Part shown: piece after piece, positions 1 to 4,572 of the stretch
Layout of the letters: each line of letters starts with the position of its first letter
Position numbering within the stretch: position 1 is the stretch's first letter
From: an uncultured Olsenella sp.
GTDB lineage: Bacteria > Actinomycetota > Coriobacteriia > Coriobacteriales > Atopobiaceae
DNA: 5,345 nucleotides
Reading direction: 5' to 3'
Assembly (NCBI GenBank): GCA_900548775.1
Contig: URLM01000076.1
Coordinates: 1-5,345, forward strand
Position numbers and translations under genes: made by a program
Notes under the pieces: model-generated
The model's database searches: none
The model's input: the letters and a program-made list of their open reading frames with translations, nothing else
Told to the model about the DNA's origin: nothing

Positions 1-19
1 TGGTGGTGCTTTCCTTCAT
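1..19 (-). CDS. Start of an unidentified gene running off the left edge
   Basis: Only the first six codons are visible, read leftward from an ATG at 19-17 (Met-Lys-Glu-Ser-Thr-Thr). The call rests on a GGGAG Shine-Dalgarno-like stretch about 8 nt upstream of this ATG and on a good -10 hexamer further upstream (84-89). Nothing can be said about its function. It lies on the same strand as the hydrolase and nitroreductase genes, but a 160-bp gap with its own promoter candidate suggests separate transcription. Confidence 0.45.
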
Positions 20-83
20 GGTGCGACTCCCGTGATTGGCTGGTCGCGGCGGAAATGTCTCTGGTTCCGCACGGGACAAAGGC

Positions 84-89
84 ACTATA
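84..89 (-). promoter_or_regulatory. Candidate -10 box for the leftmost gene
   Basis: On the minus strand this reads TATAGT, five of six matches to TATAAT. It would give a 5' leader of roughly 55-60 nt before the ATG at 19. No good -35 hexamer is visible 16-18 nt upstream, so this is a tentative single-box call. Confidence 0.33.
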
Positions 90-180
90 GCCAATACGCG
101 GGAATCGCGCTTTCAGTTTCGCGCAGGGCTGGGGGCGGACGCGGCACGCGGGGCTGCGGGCAGCGCGCCCATGCGAGGCG

Positions 181-903
181 CTAGGCCGTGGGCTTCGGTG
201 GGTCTGGCAGCTCGCAAACGTCCTCGAAGTGCGTAATGCCTGCATAGGGTGCCAGGCGAGGATCCGCCATGAGCGCGCGAGCCTCCTCGGCCCTGCCCCA
301 GTAGTGCATGGGGAAGAGCGCATGGGTTCCGACGACGTCCATGAATGCGGCGATTCCTGCCGTCGGGTCCTCGAGGCGCGGATCGATTGGAACAAACGCC
401 AGGTCAACGGGGCCGTGAGCAATGCGCTCCAACTCTGTGCGGAAGAACTTCTCGGACGCCGCGTTCTGCTCGGCAGGGCGCGCCCACTGCCAGGAGTTGA
501 GGTCACCGGAGTAGTAGATCGTGGTGCCGCACGCACGGACGAGAAACGCCACGCCCTCGTCGTTGGACTCGAGGGTCTGGACGCGGAGCGTAGTAGGGTC
601 GGGGCCGGACGCGGCAGGCAGCTGCAGCTCGTAGGCCATGTGCGGCTCGACGGCGGTCACGCGGGCATCCGTCGGCGCGTTAGCGGCGACATCCTTGTCC
701 AGCACGTAGCTCACGTTGGGGAACTGCTCGCGAAGCGGCCAGATGCACTGACCGTAGTGGTCGTGGTGCTCGTGCGAGACAAACACGACGAGCGGCAGGC
801 CGTGGCGAAGCTGGGGAAGCTCACCCGTGTACCAGTCGAAGAGCAGCGTGCAGGCCGAGAGCTCGACCGCAAAGCCGCTGTGGTAGATGTGCGTGACGCG
901 CAT
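181..903 (-). CDS. Metallo-beta-lactamase-fold hydrolase
   Basis: A 240-residue cytosolic protein with no signal peptide or membrane segment. It carries the metal-binding signature H-E-H-H-D-H at residues 44-49 (HxHxDH), the following Asp in YYSGD (Asp134), and late His residues in GTHALFPMHYWG (His194, His200). These are the hallmarks of the metallo-beta-lactamase superfamily, whose members hydrolyse esters, lactones, phosphodiesters or similar bonds with two metal ions. The N-terminal MRVTHIYHSGFAVE resembles the small stand-alone 'MBL fold metallo-hydrolase' group (UPF0173/UlaG-like) of unassigned substrate; that comparison is from memory. The start at 903 is chosen because GGAGGAGGT sits just upstream and the catalytic fold begins at once. 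A longer in-frame extension upstream would overlap the nitroreductase gene and is not protein-like. It is probably co-transcribed with the nitroreductase, 64 bp upstream. The substrate cannot be predicted. Confidence 0.9.
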   Translation of the reverse strand: MRVTHIYHSGFAVELSACTLLFDWYTGELPQLRHGLPLVVFVSHEHHDHYGQCIWPLREQFPNVSYVLDKDVAANAPTDARVTAVEPHMAYELQLPAASGPDPTTLRVQTLESNDEGVAFLVRACGTTIYYSGDLNSWQWARPAEQNAASEKFFRTELERIAHGPVDLAFVPIDPRLEDPTAGIAAFMDVVGTHALFPMHYWGRAEEARALMADPRLAPYAGITHFEDVCELPDPPKPTA

Positions 904-967
904 GAGACCTCCTCCGTTGGGGCGTCCCGCCAGAAACGAGGCCGGGACGCGATGCGATTCTAGACGG

Positions 968-1492
968 TTACTCCGCCCAGAAGACGCGGCCGTCCTTACG
1001 CGCGGGCTGAGGCTTCTCGGCGTCGGGGTAGCCGATGACCACGTGGCCAATGCCCTCGTAGTCGCCCTCCACACCAAGGCTTGCCAGCAGCTCCTTGTAG
1101 CGGGGCTCCTCGAACTCCTCCTTGGCGCGGTGAATCCAGTGGCCGCCCAGGCCAAGTGACTGCGCCGCGAGCAGCATATTCTCGATGGTCGCCGAGCCGT
1201 CGTACACGCGCGTGGGCATGGCAGCGGGGGCGAGAACCACGAGGACGACGGGTGCGCCGTAGAACGGGTCCATGCTCTCGGGTGCGCCCATGATGCGGCG
1301 GTTCTCCTCGGCCAGCTCGTCGTGCAGCTTGCGGTTGGTCACCGCCACGATGATGGGCGACTGCTTGCCCATGCCAGACGGCGCCCAAAGGCCAGCCTCG
1401 ATGACGCGCTCGACAAGCTCGCGCGCGACGGGAACCTGCTTGAACCGTGGGGTGCTACGACGCTCACGGATGCACTTCTCGACCTCGTTCAT
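968..1492 (-). CDS. Nitroreductase-family FMN oxidoreductase
   Basis: A 174-residue soluble protein of the nitroreductase fold, which binds FMN and uses NAD(P)H to reduce nitro compounds, quinones or related acceptors, usually as a homodimer. Visible signatures are the N-terminal FMN-phosphate motif RRSTPRF (11-17), the APSGMGKQ segment (37-44) that replaces the usual PSxxNxQPW, a central DGSATIENMLLAAQSLGLGG helix (98-117), and a C-terminal GIGHVVIGYPD strand (147-157) followed by a basic RKDGRVFWAE tail. The length is at the short end for the family, as in compact single-domain members. The start at 1492 is preceded by GGAGGAG a few nt upstream; the 20-residue extension beyond it is not needed. 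It is the first gene of a likely two-gene unit with the hydrolase. Three 19-bp boxes (1591-1643) upstream could be its operators. The physiological substrate is unknown. Confidence 0.92.
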   Translation of the reverse strand: MNEVEKCIRERRSTPRFKQVPVARELVERVIEAGLWAPSGMGKQSPIIVAVTNRKLHDELAEENRRIMGAPESMDPFYGAPVVLVVLAPAAMPTRVYDGSATIENMLLAAQSLGLGGHWIHRAKEEFEEPRYKELLASLGVEGDYEGIGHVVIGYPDAEKPQPARKDGRVFWAE

Positions 1493-1590
1493 GGCTCCTC
1501 CAATGCAGTTGGAAACGCTCGGCCCACCCGGTGGCAGGTCTCGCTTCACCATTTTCTTCCCAAACCGTTGTCTGGGATATCAGAACAGCA

Positions 1591-1643
1591 CTTGCCGCCG
1601 GTAACAGCGCTTGCCGCCGGTAACTGCGCTTGCAGCCGGTAAT
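1591..1643. repeat. Three tandem 19-bp boxes upstream of the nitroreductase
   Basis: The box CTTGCCGCCGGTAAC begins at 1591 and again, identically, at 1610. A variant, CTTGCAGCCGGTAAT, begins at 1629. The exact 19-bp spacing puts the copies near the same face of the helix. Each core is a near palindrome, TTGCCG-C-CGGTAA, with one mismatch in the first two copies. The last box ends about 100-150 bp upstream of the nitroreductase start. This arrangement is typical of tandem operators for a dimeric regulator, but no regulator gene is in the window, so its identity is open. Confidence 0.6.
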
Positions 1644-1694
1644 GGGTGTCCGCGAGGGCGGTCACATTTCATACGCCAGCACTGCGGAAACGCC

Positions 1695-1867
1695 CCCTCC
1701 GGCGAGGAAATGACGCCGGAGCACAGGCTGCCGACGGGATTCCGTACGAGATACGCCCTCCGGAGAGGAAATGACGCCGGAAAAGGGAGTTCGTACGGAA
1801 TCCCGTCTGAAACCCACCTTCGGGCGCCGTTTTCTCGCCGGAGCGAGGGTTCTGTGCACCGGCTGCC
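1695..1867. repeat. REP-like composite intergenic repeat
   Basis: A 26-nt unit at 1695-1720 recurs at 1756-1781 with one substitution. Inside the first copy, TCCGGCG and CGCCGGA flank AGGAAATGA, making a 7-bp stem. GACGGGATTCCGTACGA (1733-1749) recurs as a perfect 17-nt inverted copy at 1791-1807. CTCCGGCGAG (1697-1706) recurs inverted at 1834-1843, and GCACAGGCTGCC (1721-1732) recurs directly at 1856-1867 with one change. The block therefore contains nested direct and inverted copies of one module. No coding signal is seen. It resembles bacterial REP/BIME elements; dispersal in the genome is inferred, not shown. Confidence 0.6.
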
Positions 1868-1892
1868 ATAGCGAGCCTCCCGGAGCCGCCTC

Positions 1893-1928
1893 GGGGGCCG
1901 TCACGGGGGCCGTCACGGGGGCCGCCTC
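1893..1928. repeat. 12-bp tandem repeat, three copies
   Basis: GGGGGCCGTCAC occurs at 1893-1904 and 1905-1916, with a degenerate third copy at 1917-1928 that keeps GGGGGCCG. The region is non-coding. No function is evident; it may be a slippage product. Confidence 0.7.
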
Positions 1929-1947
1929 GCCCTCTCCCCGCGTAGAA

Positions 1948-2016
1948 TATCGCCATTTCTTAATCGTCGCTTACGTTTGCCCAGTTGTCGCGTATCGGTT
2001 TTAAGAAATGGCGATA
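1948..2016. repeat. Perfect 16-bp inverted repeat with 37-nt loop
   Basis: TATCGCCATTTCTTAA (1948-1963) pairs perfectly with its reverse complement at 2001-2016. The arms are AT-rich compared with the surrounding GC-rich DNA. The loop has no stem of comparable strength, and no T-run follows, so it is not an ordinary terminator. It could be a small mobile-element remnant, a protein-binding cruciform or a processed RNA hairpin. Two copies of another repeat follow immediately on its right side. Confidence 0.75.
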
Positions 2017-2064
2017 AACTACGCAAGCCGGGGCATTACGGTAACTACGCAAGCCAGGGGCATT
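2017..2064. repeat. Direct repeat, 26-bp period, two copies
   Basis: AACTACGCAAGCC followed by GGGGCATT at 2017-2037 is repeated at 2043-2064 with a single inserted A. The first copy abuts the right arm of the 16-bp inverted repeat, so the two may belong to one element. No coding or RNA function is recognised. Confidence 0.65.
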
Positions 2065-2147
2065 GCCCAAAAGACGGACCAAGCAGGATCACGGGCAGGC
2101 CGAGAAGGCCCCCGGGCACCGCTTGGGGAGCTCGTATGTCCAAGTCT

Positions 2148-2276
2148 CCGGTTCGTGGCAGTTTGTGGAAAACGTTTGATATGAGTGCCTACAAGTGTCA
2201 ATTCTCTGACCTGCGGTTGAACAAACATTGAACCGTCTTGTACTTGAGGCACCCTCGAAAAACTGCCACCAACCGG
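2148..2276. mobile_element. MITE-like 129-bp element with 17-bp imperfect terminal repeats
   Basis: The left end CCGGTTCGTGGCAGTTT (2148-2164) matches the reverse complement of the right end (2260-2276) at 16 of 17 positions. Inside, GTGCCTACAAGT has an inverted counterpart ACTTGAGGCAC nearer the right end, so the two halves can fold on each other over much of their length. The interior is clearly more AT-rich than the flanks and has no ORF of its own that looks like a protein. These traits fit a miniature inverted-repeat element. No target-site duplication is evident, and no transposase is in the window. Confidence 0.5.
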
Positions 2277-2289
2277 CAATACGCGCCAC

Positions 2290-2360
2290 CAAGCCTCGCG
2301 GAGAGGGGCAAGCTCTCGGAGGGCTAGGCAAGCCCTCGCAGGGGCCAAGCGACCCCCCTC
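2290..2360. repeat. Degenerate ~19-bp GC-rich repeats downstream of crcB
   Basis: CAAGC followed by a GC-rich CTCGSNGGGG-like stretch starts at 2290, 2309, 2329 and 2346 (spacings 19, 20 and 17 bp). Individual units can form short hairpins. They lie just past the crcB stop codon. They might help end the crcB transcript, but there is no T-run on the minus strand, so they are not called a terminator. Confidence 0.4.
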
Positions 2361-2369
2361 AGCCGGCGC

Positions 2370-2750
2370 TTACGCAGCCACTTGCTGGGCGAGAAGCACT
2401 GCACCCATGCCCAGGCCGGCGCTCAGCATTACGTACACCACAGCAATCAGCGGCTCGCCGCGCTGCACCAAGCCAACGCTTTCCAGCGCAAACGTGGAGA
2501 ACGTGGTGAAGCCGCCGCAAAGGCCCACCTTGAGGAAGAGGACGAGCCGCGAGTCAAGCTCGTGGCCTGCGGCAACGGTGGCAACGATAAGCCCAATCAC
2601 AAACGCGCCGACAACGTTCGTGAGAAGTGTCGCCAGCGGGAACCCCGCATCCCCGACGCTCTTGAACGGCGCAAGCGAGATGAGGTAGCGGAGAAGCGAG
2701 CCGAGCGCTCCCCCAGCGCAGACGGCAAGGCAGTCAAACAGCACAGGCAT
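2370..2750 (-). CDS. crcB: CrcB/Fluc fluoride ion channel
   Basis: A 126-residue membrane protein matching the Fluc (CrcB) family in length and motifs. Fluc dimers form dual-topology channels that export fluoride and protect the cell from its toxicity. Visible family motifs are GGALGSLLRY (13-22), TLLTNVVGAFVIGL (41-54, with the conserved Asn45 and Gly48) and GLCGGFTTFSTFALE (76-90, the phenylalanine-box and central-cation segment). Four hydrophobic segments lie near residues 3-25, 37-60, 68-90 and 100-124. The start at 2750 has GGAAGG (2759-2764) 8 nt upstream and is the only Met that gives the family-length protein. A fluoride riboswitch aptamer lies 42 nt upstream, which independently supports the assignment. 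Only one crcB is visible here; actinobacteria and firmicutes sometimes carry a second copy for a heterodimer. Confidence 0.96.
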   Translation of the reverse strand: MPVLFDCLAVCAGGALGSLLRYLISLAPFKSVGDAGFPLATLLTNVVGAFVIGLIVATVAAGHELDSRLVLFLKVGLCGGFTTFSTFALESVGLVQRGEPLIAVVYVMLSAGLGMGAVLLAQQVAA

Positions 2751-2792
2751 GGTCGCGACCTTCCAGACGAGACGGGCGAGGTTCCGCCCAAC

Positions 2793-2853
2793 GCAGAAGC
2801 CATCAGCACCATGCGGTTTGGCGGGCACGCCCGCCGGGGAGGCCTCATTCCCC
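2793..2853 (-). ncRNA. Fluoride riboswitch (crcB motif) aptamer
   Basis: Read on the minus strand, GGGGA (2853-2849) and UCCCC (2840-2836) form the first stem around the loop AUGAGGCC. As I recall it, this loop is identical to that of the Thermotoga petrophila fluoride aptamer. Next come AAACCGC, a small hairpin GCA-UGG-UGC (2814-2806) and the conserved UGAUGGCUUCUGC (2805-2793). The loop bases GAGGC (2846-2842) can pair with GCUUC (2800-2796) to make the expected pseudoknot with one G-U pair. Unlike the minimal aptamer, an extra hairpin GGCGGGC-GU-GCCCGCC (2835-2820) is inserted after the first stem. The RNA is followed by a 5-bp hairpin (2789-2774), then the crcB ribosome binding site. No terminator follows, so control is probably translational. 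A weak extended -10 (TGCTACGCT, near 2861-2869) would place the transcript start close to 2854. Confidence 0.85.
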
Positions 2854-2948
2854 AGCCGGCAGCGTAGCACAGCAGGCGGATGCCCGTCCTTCTCGCCTAC
2901 GCCATGCGACTTCGGCTCCGCGTTACCAAGGCTTAACAAAAATGGGGG

Positions 2949-2978
2949 TTGCGGTGGCGGACGTAACGGGCGTAAAGT
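2949..2978 (+). promoter_or_regulatory. Candidate promoter of the tryptophan leader transcript
   Basis: TTGCGG (2949-2954) and TAAAGT (2973-2978), with an 18-bp spacer, are a moderate match to sigma-70-type boxes (3/6 and 4/6). It would start a transcript about 50 nt before the leader peptide. Other weak candidates cannot be excluded. Confidence 0.38.
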
Positions 2979-3035
2979 GTGCGCCAACGAGCACGAGCCG
3001 CCCACGCGGCGGGATTCACGAGAGGAGCGCCAGAG

Positions 3036-3116
3036 ATGAACTGCATCGCCACGAACGTCGCACGTACGTCCATGAACTGGTGGTGGCGCGATTCGCAAGC
3101 GGTCGGTCGATCGTGA
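3036..3116 (+). CDS. Trp leader peptide (attenuator peptide) with three consecutive Trp codons
   Basis: A 26-codon ORF starts at ATG 3036, with AGGAG (3023-3027) 8 nt upstream, and ends at TGA 3114-3116. It contains three adjacent TGG codons at 3078-3086 (residues 15-17, in the context Met-Asn-Trp-Trp-Trp-Arg-Asp). A second in-frame ATG at 3072 would give a 14-residue version, but it lacks an obvious ribosome binding site. Trp-rich leader peptides in front of a terminator are the sensing part of ribosome-mediated attenuation: the ribosome stalls at the Trp codons when charged tRNA-Trp is scarce. Actinobacterial trp leaders often carry a WWW run of this kind. Here the downstream genes encode putative transporters rather than Trp biosynthetic enzymes. 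The peptide itself is expected to have no other function. Confidence 0.88.
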   Translation: MNCIATNVARTSMNWWWRDSQAVGRS

Positions 3117-3153
3117 GTCTCTCGCGCCATAAATTCGCGACTTAAGAGGGCTC
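3084..3153 (+). promoter_or_regulatory. Attenuator RNA switch: pause hairpin versus antiterminator
   Basis: Two exclusive pairings can be drawn. Segment 1, UGGCGCGA (3084-3091, beginning with the third Trp codon), pairs perfectly over 8 bp with segment 2, UCGCGCCA (3122-3129). Alternatively, GAGUC-U-CUC (3115-3123) pairs with GAGGGCUC (3146-3153), giving 8 bp with one bulge and one G-U; this uses up the 5' arm of the terminator. A ribosome stalled on the Trp codons masks segment 1, frees segment 2 and so favours the antiterminator. When Trp is plentiful, the ribosome reaches the stop at 3114-3116, covers part of segment 2 and lets the terminator form. The pairings are seen in the sequence; the mechanism is inferred from classic trp attenuation. 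Confidence 0.75.
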
Positions 3154-3180
3154 CCGGTTTGACCGGGGGCCCTCTTTCTT
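3144..3180 (+). terminator. Rho-independent attenuator terminator
   Basis: A 15-bp stem (3144-3158 with 3162-3176, one G-U pair, three-base loop UUG) is followed by TTTCTTGTT. It lies 28 nt after the leader peptide stop and 65 nt before the first transporter gene. The position between leader ORF and structural genes shows it is an attenuator rather than a gene-end terminator. Its 5' arm competes with the upstream antiterminator pairing. Confidence 0.95.
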
Positions 3181-3245
3181 GTTCCAGCACACCCTACGAG
3201 CAATTCCAAACCACACCAAGCGCCACAACCAGAAAGGAACCAACC

Positions 3246-3818
3246 ATGTCCGAGAACACCAACACCAAGCAGGCCCGCACCGTCACCTCCGAGGATCACG
3301 GCAAGCTGGACGTCCGCGCCCTCGTGCTTCTCGCCGTGCTCCTCGCCGCCGGGTTCATCCTCAACTTCACCGTGGGCAAGGCCATCTCCAGCGTCTCCGG
3401 TGGACTCATCAGCCCCGAGTTCATCATCTCGGCCTTCTGCCTCACCATCCTGGTAGTGCGACCCAACGTCGCCCAGGCGCTGGTCATCGGCCTCATCTCC
3501 GCCGCCGTGATCCAGATCACCACCACCTCGCCCTTCGTCGACTTTGCCGCCGAGGGCGTGGCCGCCATGCTCATGGCCGTCATCGTGAGCGCCGGCATGC
3601 GCGGAGGCGCCAAGAAGTTCGTCCCCGCCATTGGCACCTTTGTCACCACCGTGGTCTCTGGCGTCATCTTCATGATCATCCGCATCGCCATGGTCGGCGC
3701 CGCCCAGGAACTCGCCGCCGCCATGCTCCCCGTGGTCTTTGCGACCGCCGTCTTCAACGCCATTCTCGTCCAGGCGCTCTACGTCCCCGTATGCAAGGCC
3801 CTCAAGGTCAACGCATAG
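3246..3818 (+). CDS. TrpP-like / ECF S-component membrane protein, copy 1
   Basis: A 190-residue integral membrane protein. A polar N-terminal tail (about 1-25) is followed by around six hydrophobic segments (near 26-45, 58-73, 76-95, 98-117, 127-152 and 158-182). The first segment, LVLLAVLLAAGFILN, has the small-residue AxxxA-type pattern with which ECF S-components contact the T-component. The layout (PEF..S..LTILVV, a central LVIGLISAAVIQITTTSP, a final AVFNAxLVQALYxP) resembles my recollection of the TrpP tryptophan transporter family. It is presumed to bind tryptophan or a related compound at the membrane; the Trp leader attenuator directly upstream supports this. The start at 3246 is set by AGAAAGGAA upstream. 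A close paralogue follows 57 bp downstream with no terminator between, so they share a transcript. An S-component for another substrate, with Trp acting only as a signal, remains possible. Confidence 0.8.
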   Translation: MSENTNTKQARTVTSEDHGKLDVRALVLLAVLLAAGFILNFTVGKAISSVSGGLISPEFIISAFCLTILVVRPNVAQALVIGLISAAVIQITTTSPFVDFAAEGVAAMLMAVIVSAGMRGGAKKFVPAIGTFVTTVVSGVIFMIIRIAMVGAAQELAAAMLPVVFATAVFNAILVQALYVPVCKALKVNA

Positions 3819-3875
3819 CACCCACCCGCCCGCAGCCTCACCCACCGTCAGCAGCGCAACCGAAAGGAACCCACC

Positions 3876-4433
3876 ATGTCCGAGCAGAACGCAAACCAGG
3901 CACGCACCGTCACCACCACCGAGCGCTCCGGCAAGGCCGACGTCTCCTCCCTCGTCCTTCTCGCCGTCCTTCTCGCCGCCGGCTTCATCCTCAACCTGAC
4001 CGTGGGCAACGCCCTTGCCATCGTGGGCATCAAGCCGCAGTTCATCATTGCCTCCTACGCGCTGGCGATCCTGCTCTCCAGGGCCGGCTTTGGCCAGGCG
4101 GCAGTCTTTGGCCTGGTCTCCGCTGCCGTCATCCAGCTCACCACGTCCATCCCCGGCCTCAACTTTGTGACTGAGCTTGTCGCCGCGCTAGTGATGGCCG
4201 CCCTCATCCGCCGTCCCCTCAAGGTTGGCGGACGCGACATCACCCCGCTTGTCGCCGCCTTCTTGACCACGCTCGTCTCAGGCGCGCTCTTCGCCGTGGC
4301 CGGCACGCTCATCATGGGCGCGGCTCTTGGCACCGTGGTCGTCAAGATCCCCCTCGTCCTGGGCACCGCAGTCTTCAACGCCGTCGTGGTGCAGGCGCTC
4401 TACTTCCCCCTCAAGAAGGTCCTCAAGAAGTAG
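3876..4433 (+). CDS. TrpP-like / ECF S-component membrane protein, copy 2
   Basis: A 185-residue paralogue of the preceding gene. Both begin Met-Ser-Glu, contain QARTVT and share a first membrane segment identical over 15 residues (LVLLAVLLAAGFILN). The endings are also alike (TAVFNAxxVQALYxPxxK). The middle has diverged: here VGIKPQFIIASYALAILL keeps the Lys-Pro of TrpP-type proteins that copy 1 lacks, and SIPGLNFVTE replaces TSPFVDFAAE. Even the ribosome-binding region is duplicated: 23 nt from GAAAGGAAC to the fourth codon differ at one position (3232-3254 versus 3862-3884). This is a tandem duplication with later divergence, which suggests two related ligands or a heteromeric pair. The product is predicted to serve as a membrane-embedded substrate-binding subunit, probably using the ATPase encoded next. 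The family assignment is from pattern similarity only. Confidence 0.8.
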   Translation: MSEQNANQARTVTTTERSGKADVSSLVLLAVLLAAGFILNLTVGNALAIVGIKPQFIIASYALAILLSRAGFGQAAVFGLVSAAVIQLTTSIPGLNFVTELVAALVMAALIRRPLKVGGRDITPLVAAFLTTLVSGALFAVAGTLIMGAALGTVVVKIPLVLGTAVFNAVVVQALYFPLKKVLKK

Positions 4434-4455
4434 TTCGTCTACGATAGTGAACCGC

Positions 4456-4490
4456 GCGTGAGGCAAAGGGACAGTCCCTTTGCCTCACGC
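4456..4490. repeat. Perfect 16-bp palindrome (REP-like hairpin 1)
   Basis: GCGTGAGGCAAAGGGA (4456-4471), loop CAG, then its exact complement (4475-4490). It lies 22 nt after the stop of the second S-component gene. It could act as a partial terminator or mRNA-stabilising hairpin, but only ATGGGG follows, not a T-run. The AAAGGGACAGTCCCTTT core is of the kind seen in REP-type repeats mobilised by Y1 (RAYT) transposases; this is recalled, not checked. Confidence 0.8.
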
Positions 4491-4492
4491 AT

Positions 4493-4515
4493 GGGGCAGG
4501 GACGCTCCTTGCCCC
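4493..4515. repeat. 10-bp hairpin 2 in the operon gap
   Basis: GGGGCAGGGA (4493-4502), loop CGC, TCCTTGCCCC (4506-4515), with one G-U pair in RNA. It sits 2 nt after the 16-bp palindrome and shares its GGGA-loop-TCC architecture. Confidence 0.65.
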
Positions 4516-4531
4516 CACTCCAGCATTGATA

Positions 4532-4560
4532 TGAGACAAGGGGACTGTCCCTCAGTCTCA
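4532..4560. repeat. Interrupted palindrome (hairpin 3) abutting the ATPase ribosome binding site
   Basis: TGAGAC (4532-4537) pairs with GTCTCA (4555-4560). An inner AGGGG/TCCCT stem (4539-4543 with 4548-4552) has one wobble pair and a small internal loop between the stems. The GGGACTGTCCC core echoes hairpin 1. Its right arm ends 2 nt before GAAAGG, the ribosome binding site of the ATPase gene, so it may influence translation initiation there. Confidence 0.6.
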
Positions 4561-4572
4561 CGAAAGGCTCTT

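Noticed and set aside
120..180. Terminator for the hydrolase gene
   Set aside because: GCTG-CGGG-CAGC can form a short stem, but there is no T-run on the minus strand and the stem is weak for such GC-rich DNA.
229..963. A 244-residue plus-strand reading frame opposite the hydrolase
   Set aside because: It is antisense to a gene with clear catalytic motifs and shows no domain pattern or good ribosome binding site. It is explained by GC-skewed codon use on the other strand.
1591..1643. CRISPR array
   Set aside because: The 19-bp tandem units have no spacers and there are only three of them, which rules out a CRISPR array.
1611..2348. Several 77-110-residue reading frames in the central repeat region
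   Set aside because: They run through direct and inverted repeats, have repeat-derived sequences, and lack ribosome binding sites or recognisable protein patterns.
2941..3180. T-box riboswitch upstream of the S-component genes
   Set aside because: The terminator suggested a T-box, but there is no T-box consensus (AANNNGGGUGG-like) before it. The Trp-codon leader peptide and its alternative hairpins explain the region better.
2751..3845. A 491-residue minus-strand reading frame covering crcB and the region beyond it
   Set aside because: Only the last 126 residues are CrcB. The upstream extension is low-complexity Gly/Asp/His-rich sequence antisense to the S-component gene, and it crosses the riboswitch, the leader peptide and the terminator.
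3179..4174. A 331-residue plus-strand frame through both S-component genes
   Set aside because: Its composition is extremely Arg/His/Pro-rich, as expected from a shifted frame of high-GC genes. It overlaps two genuine membrane-protein genes.
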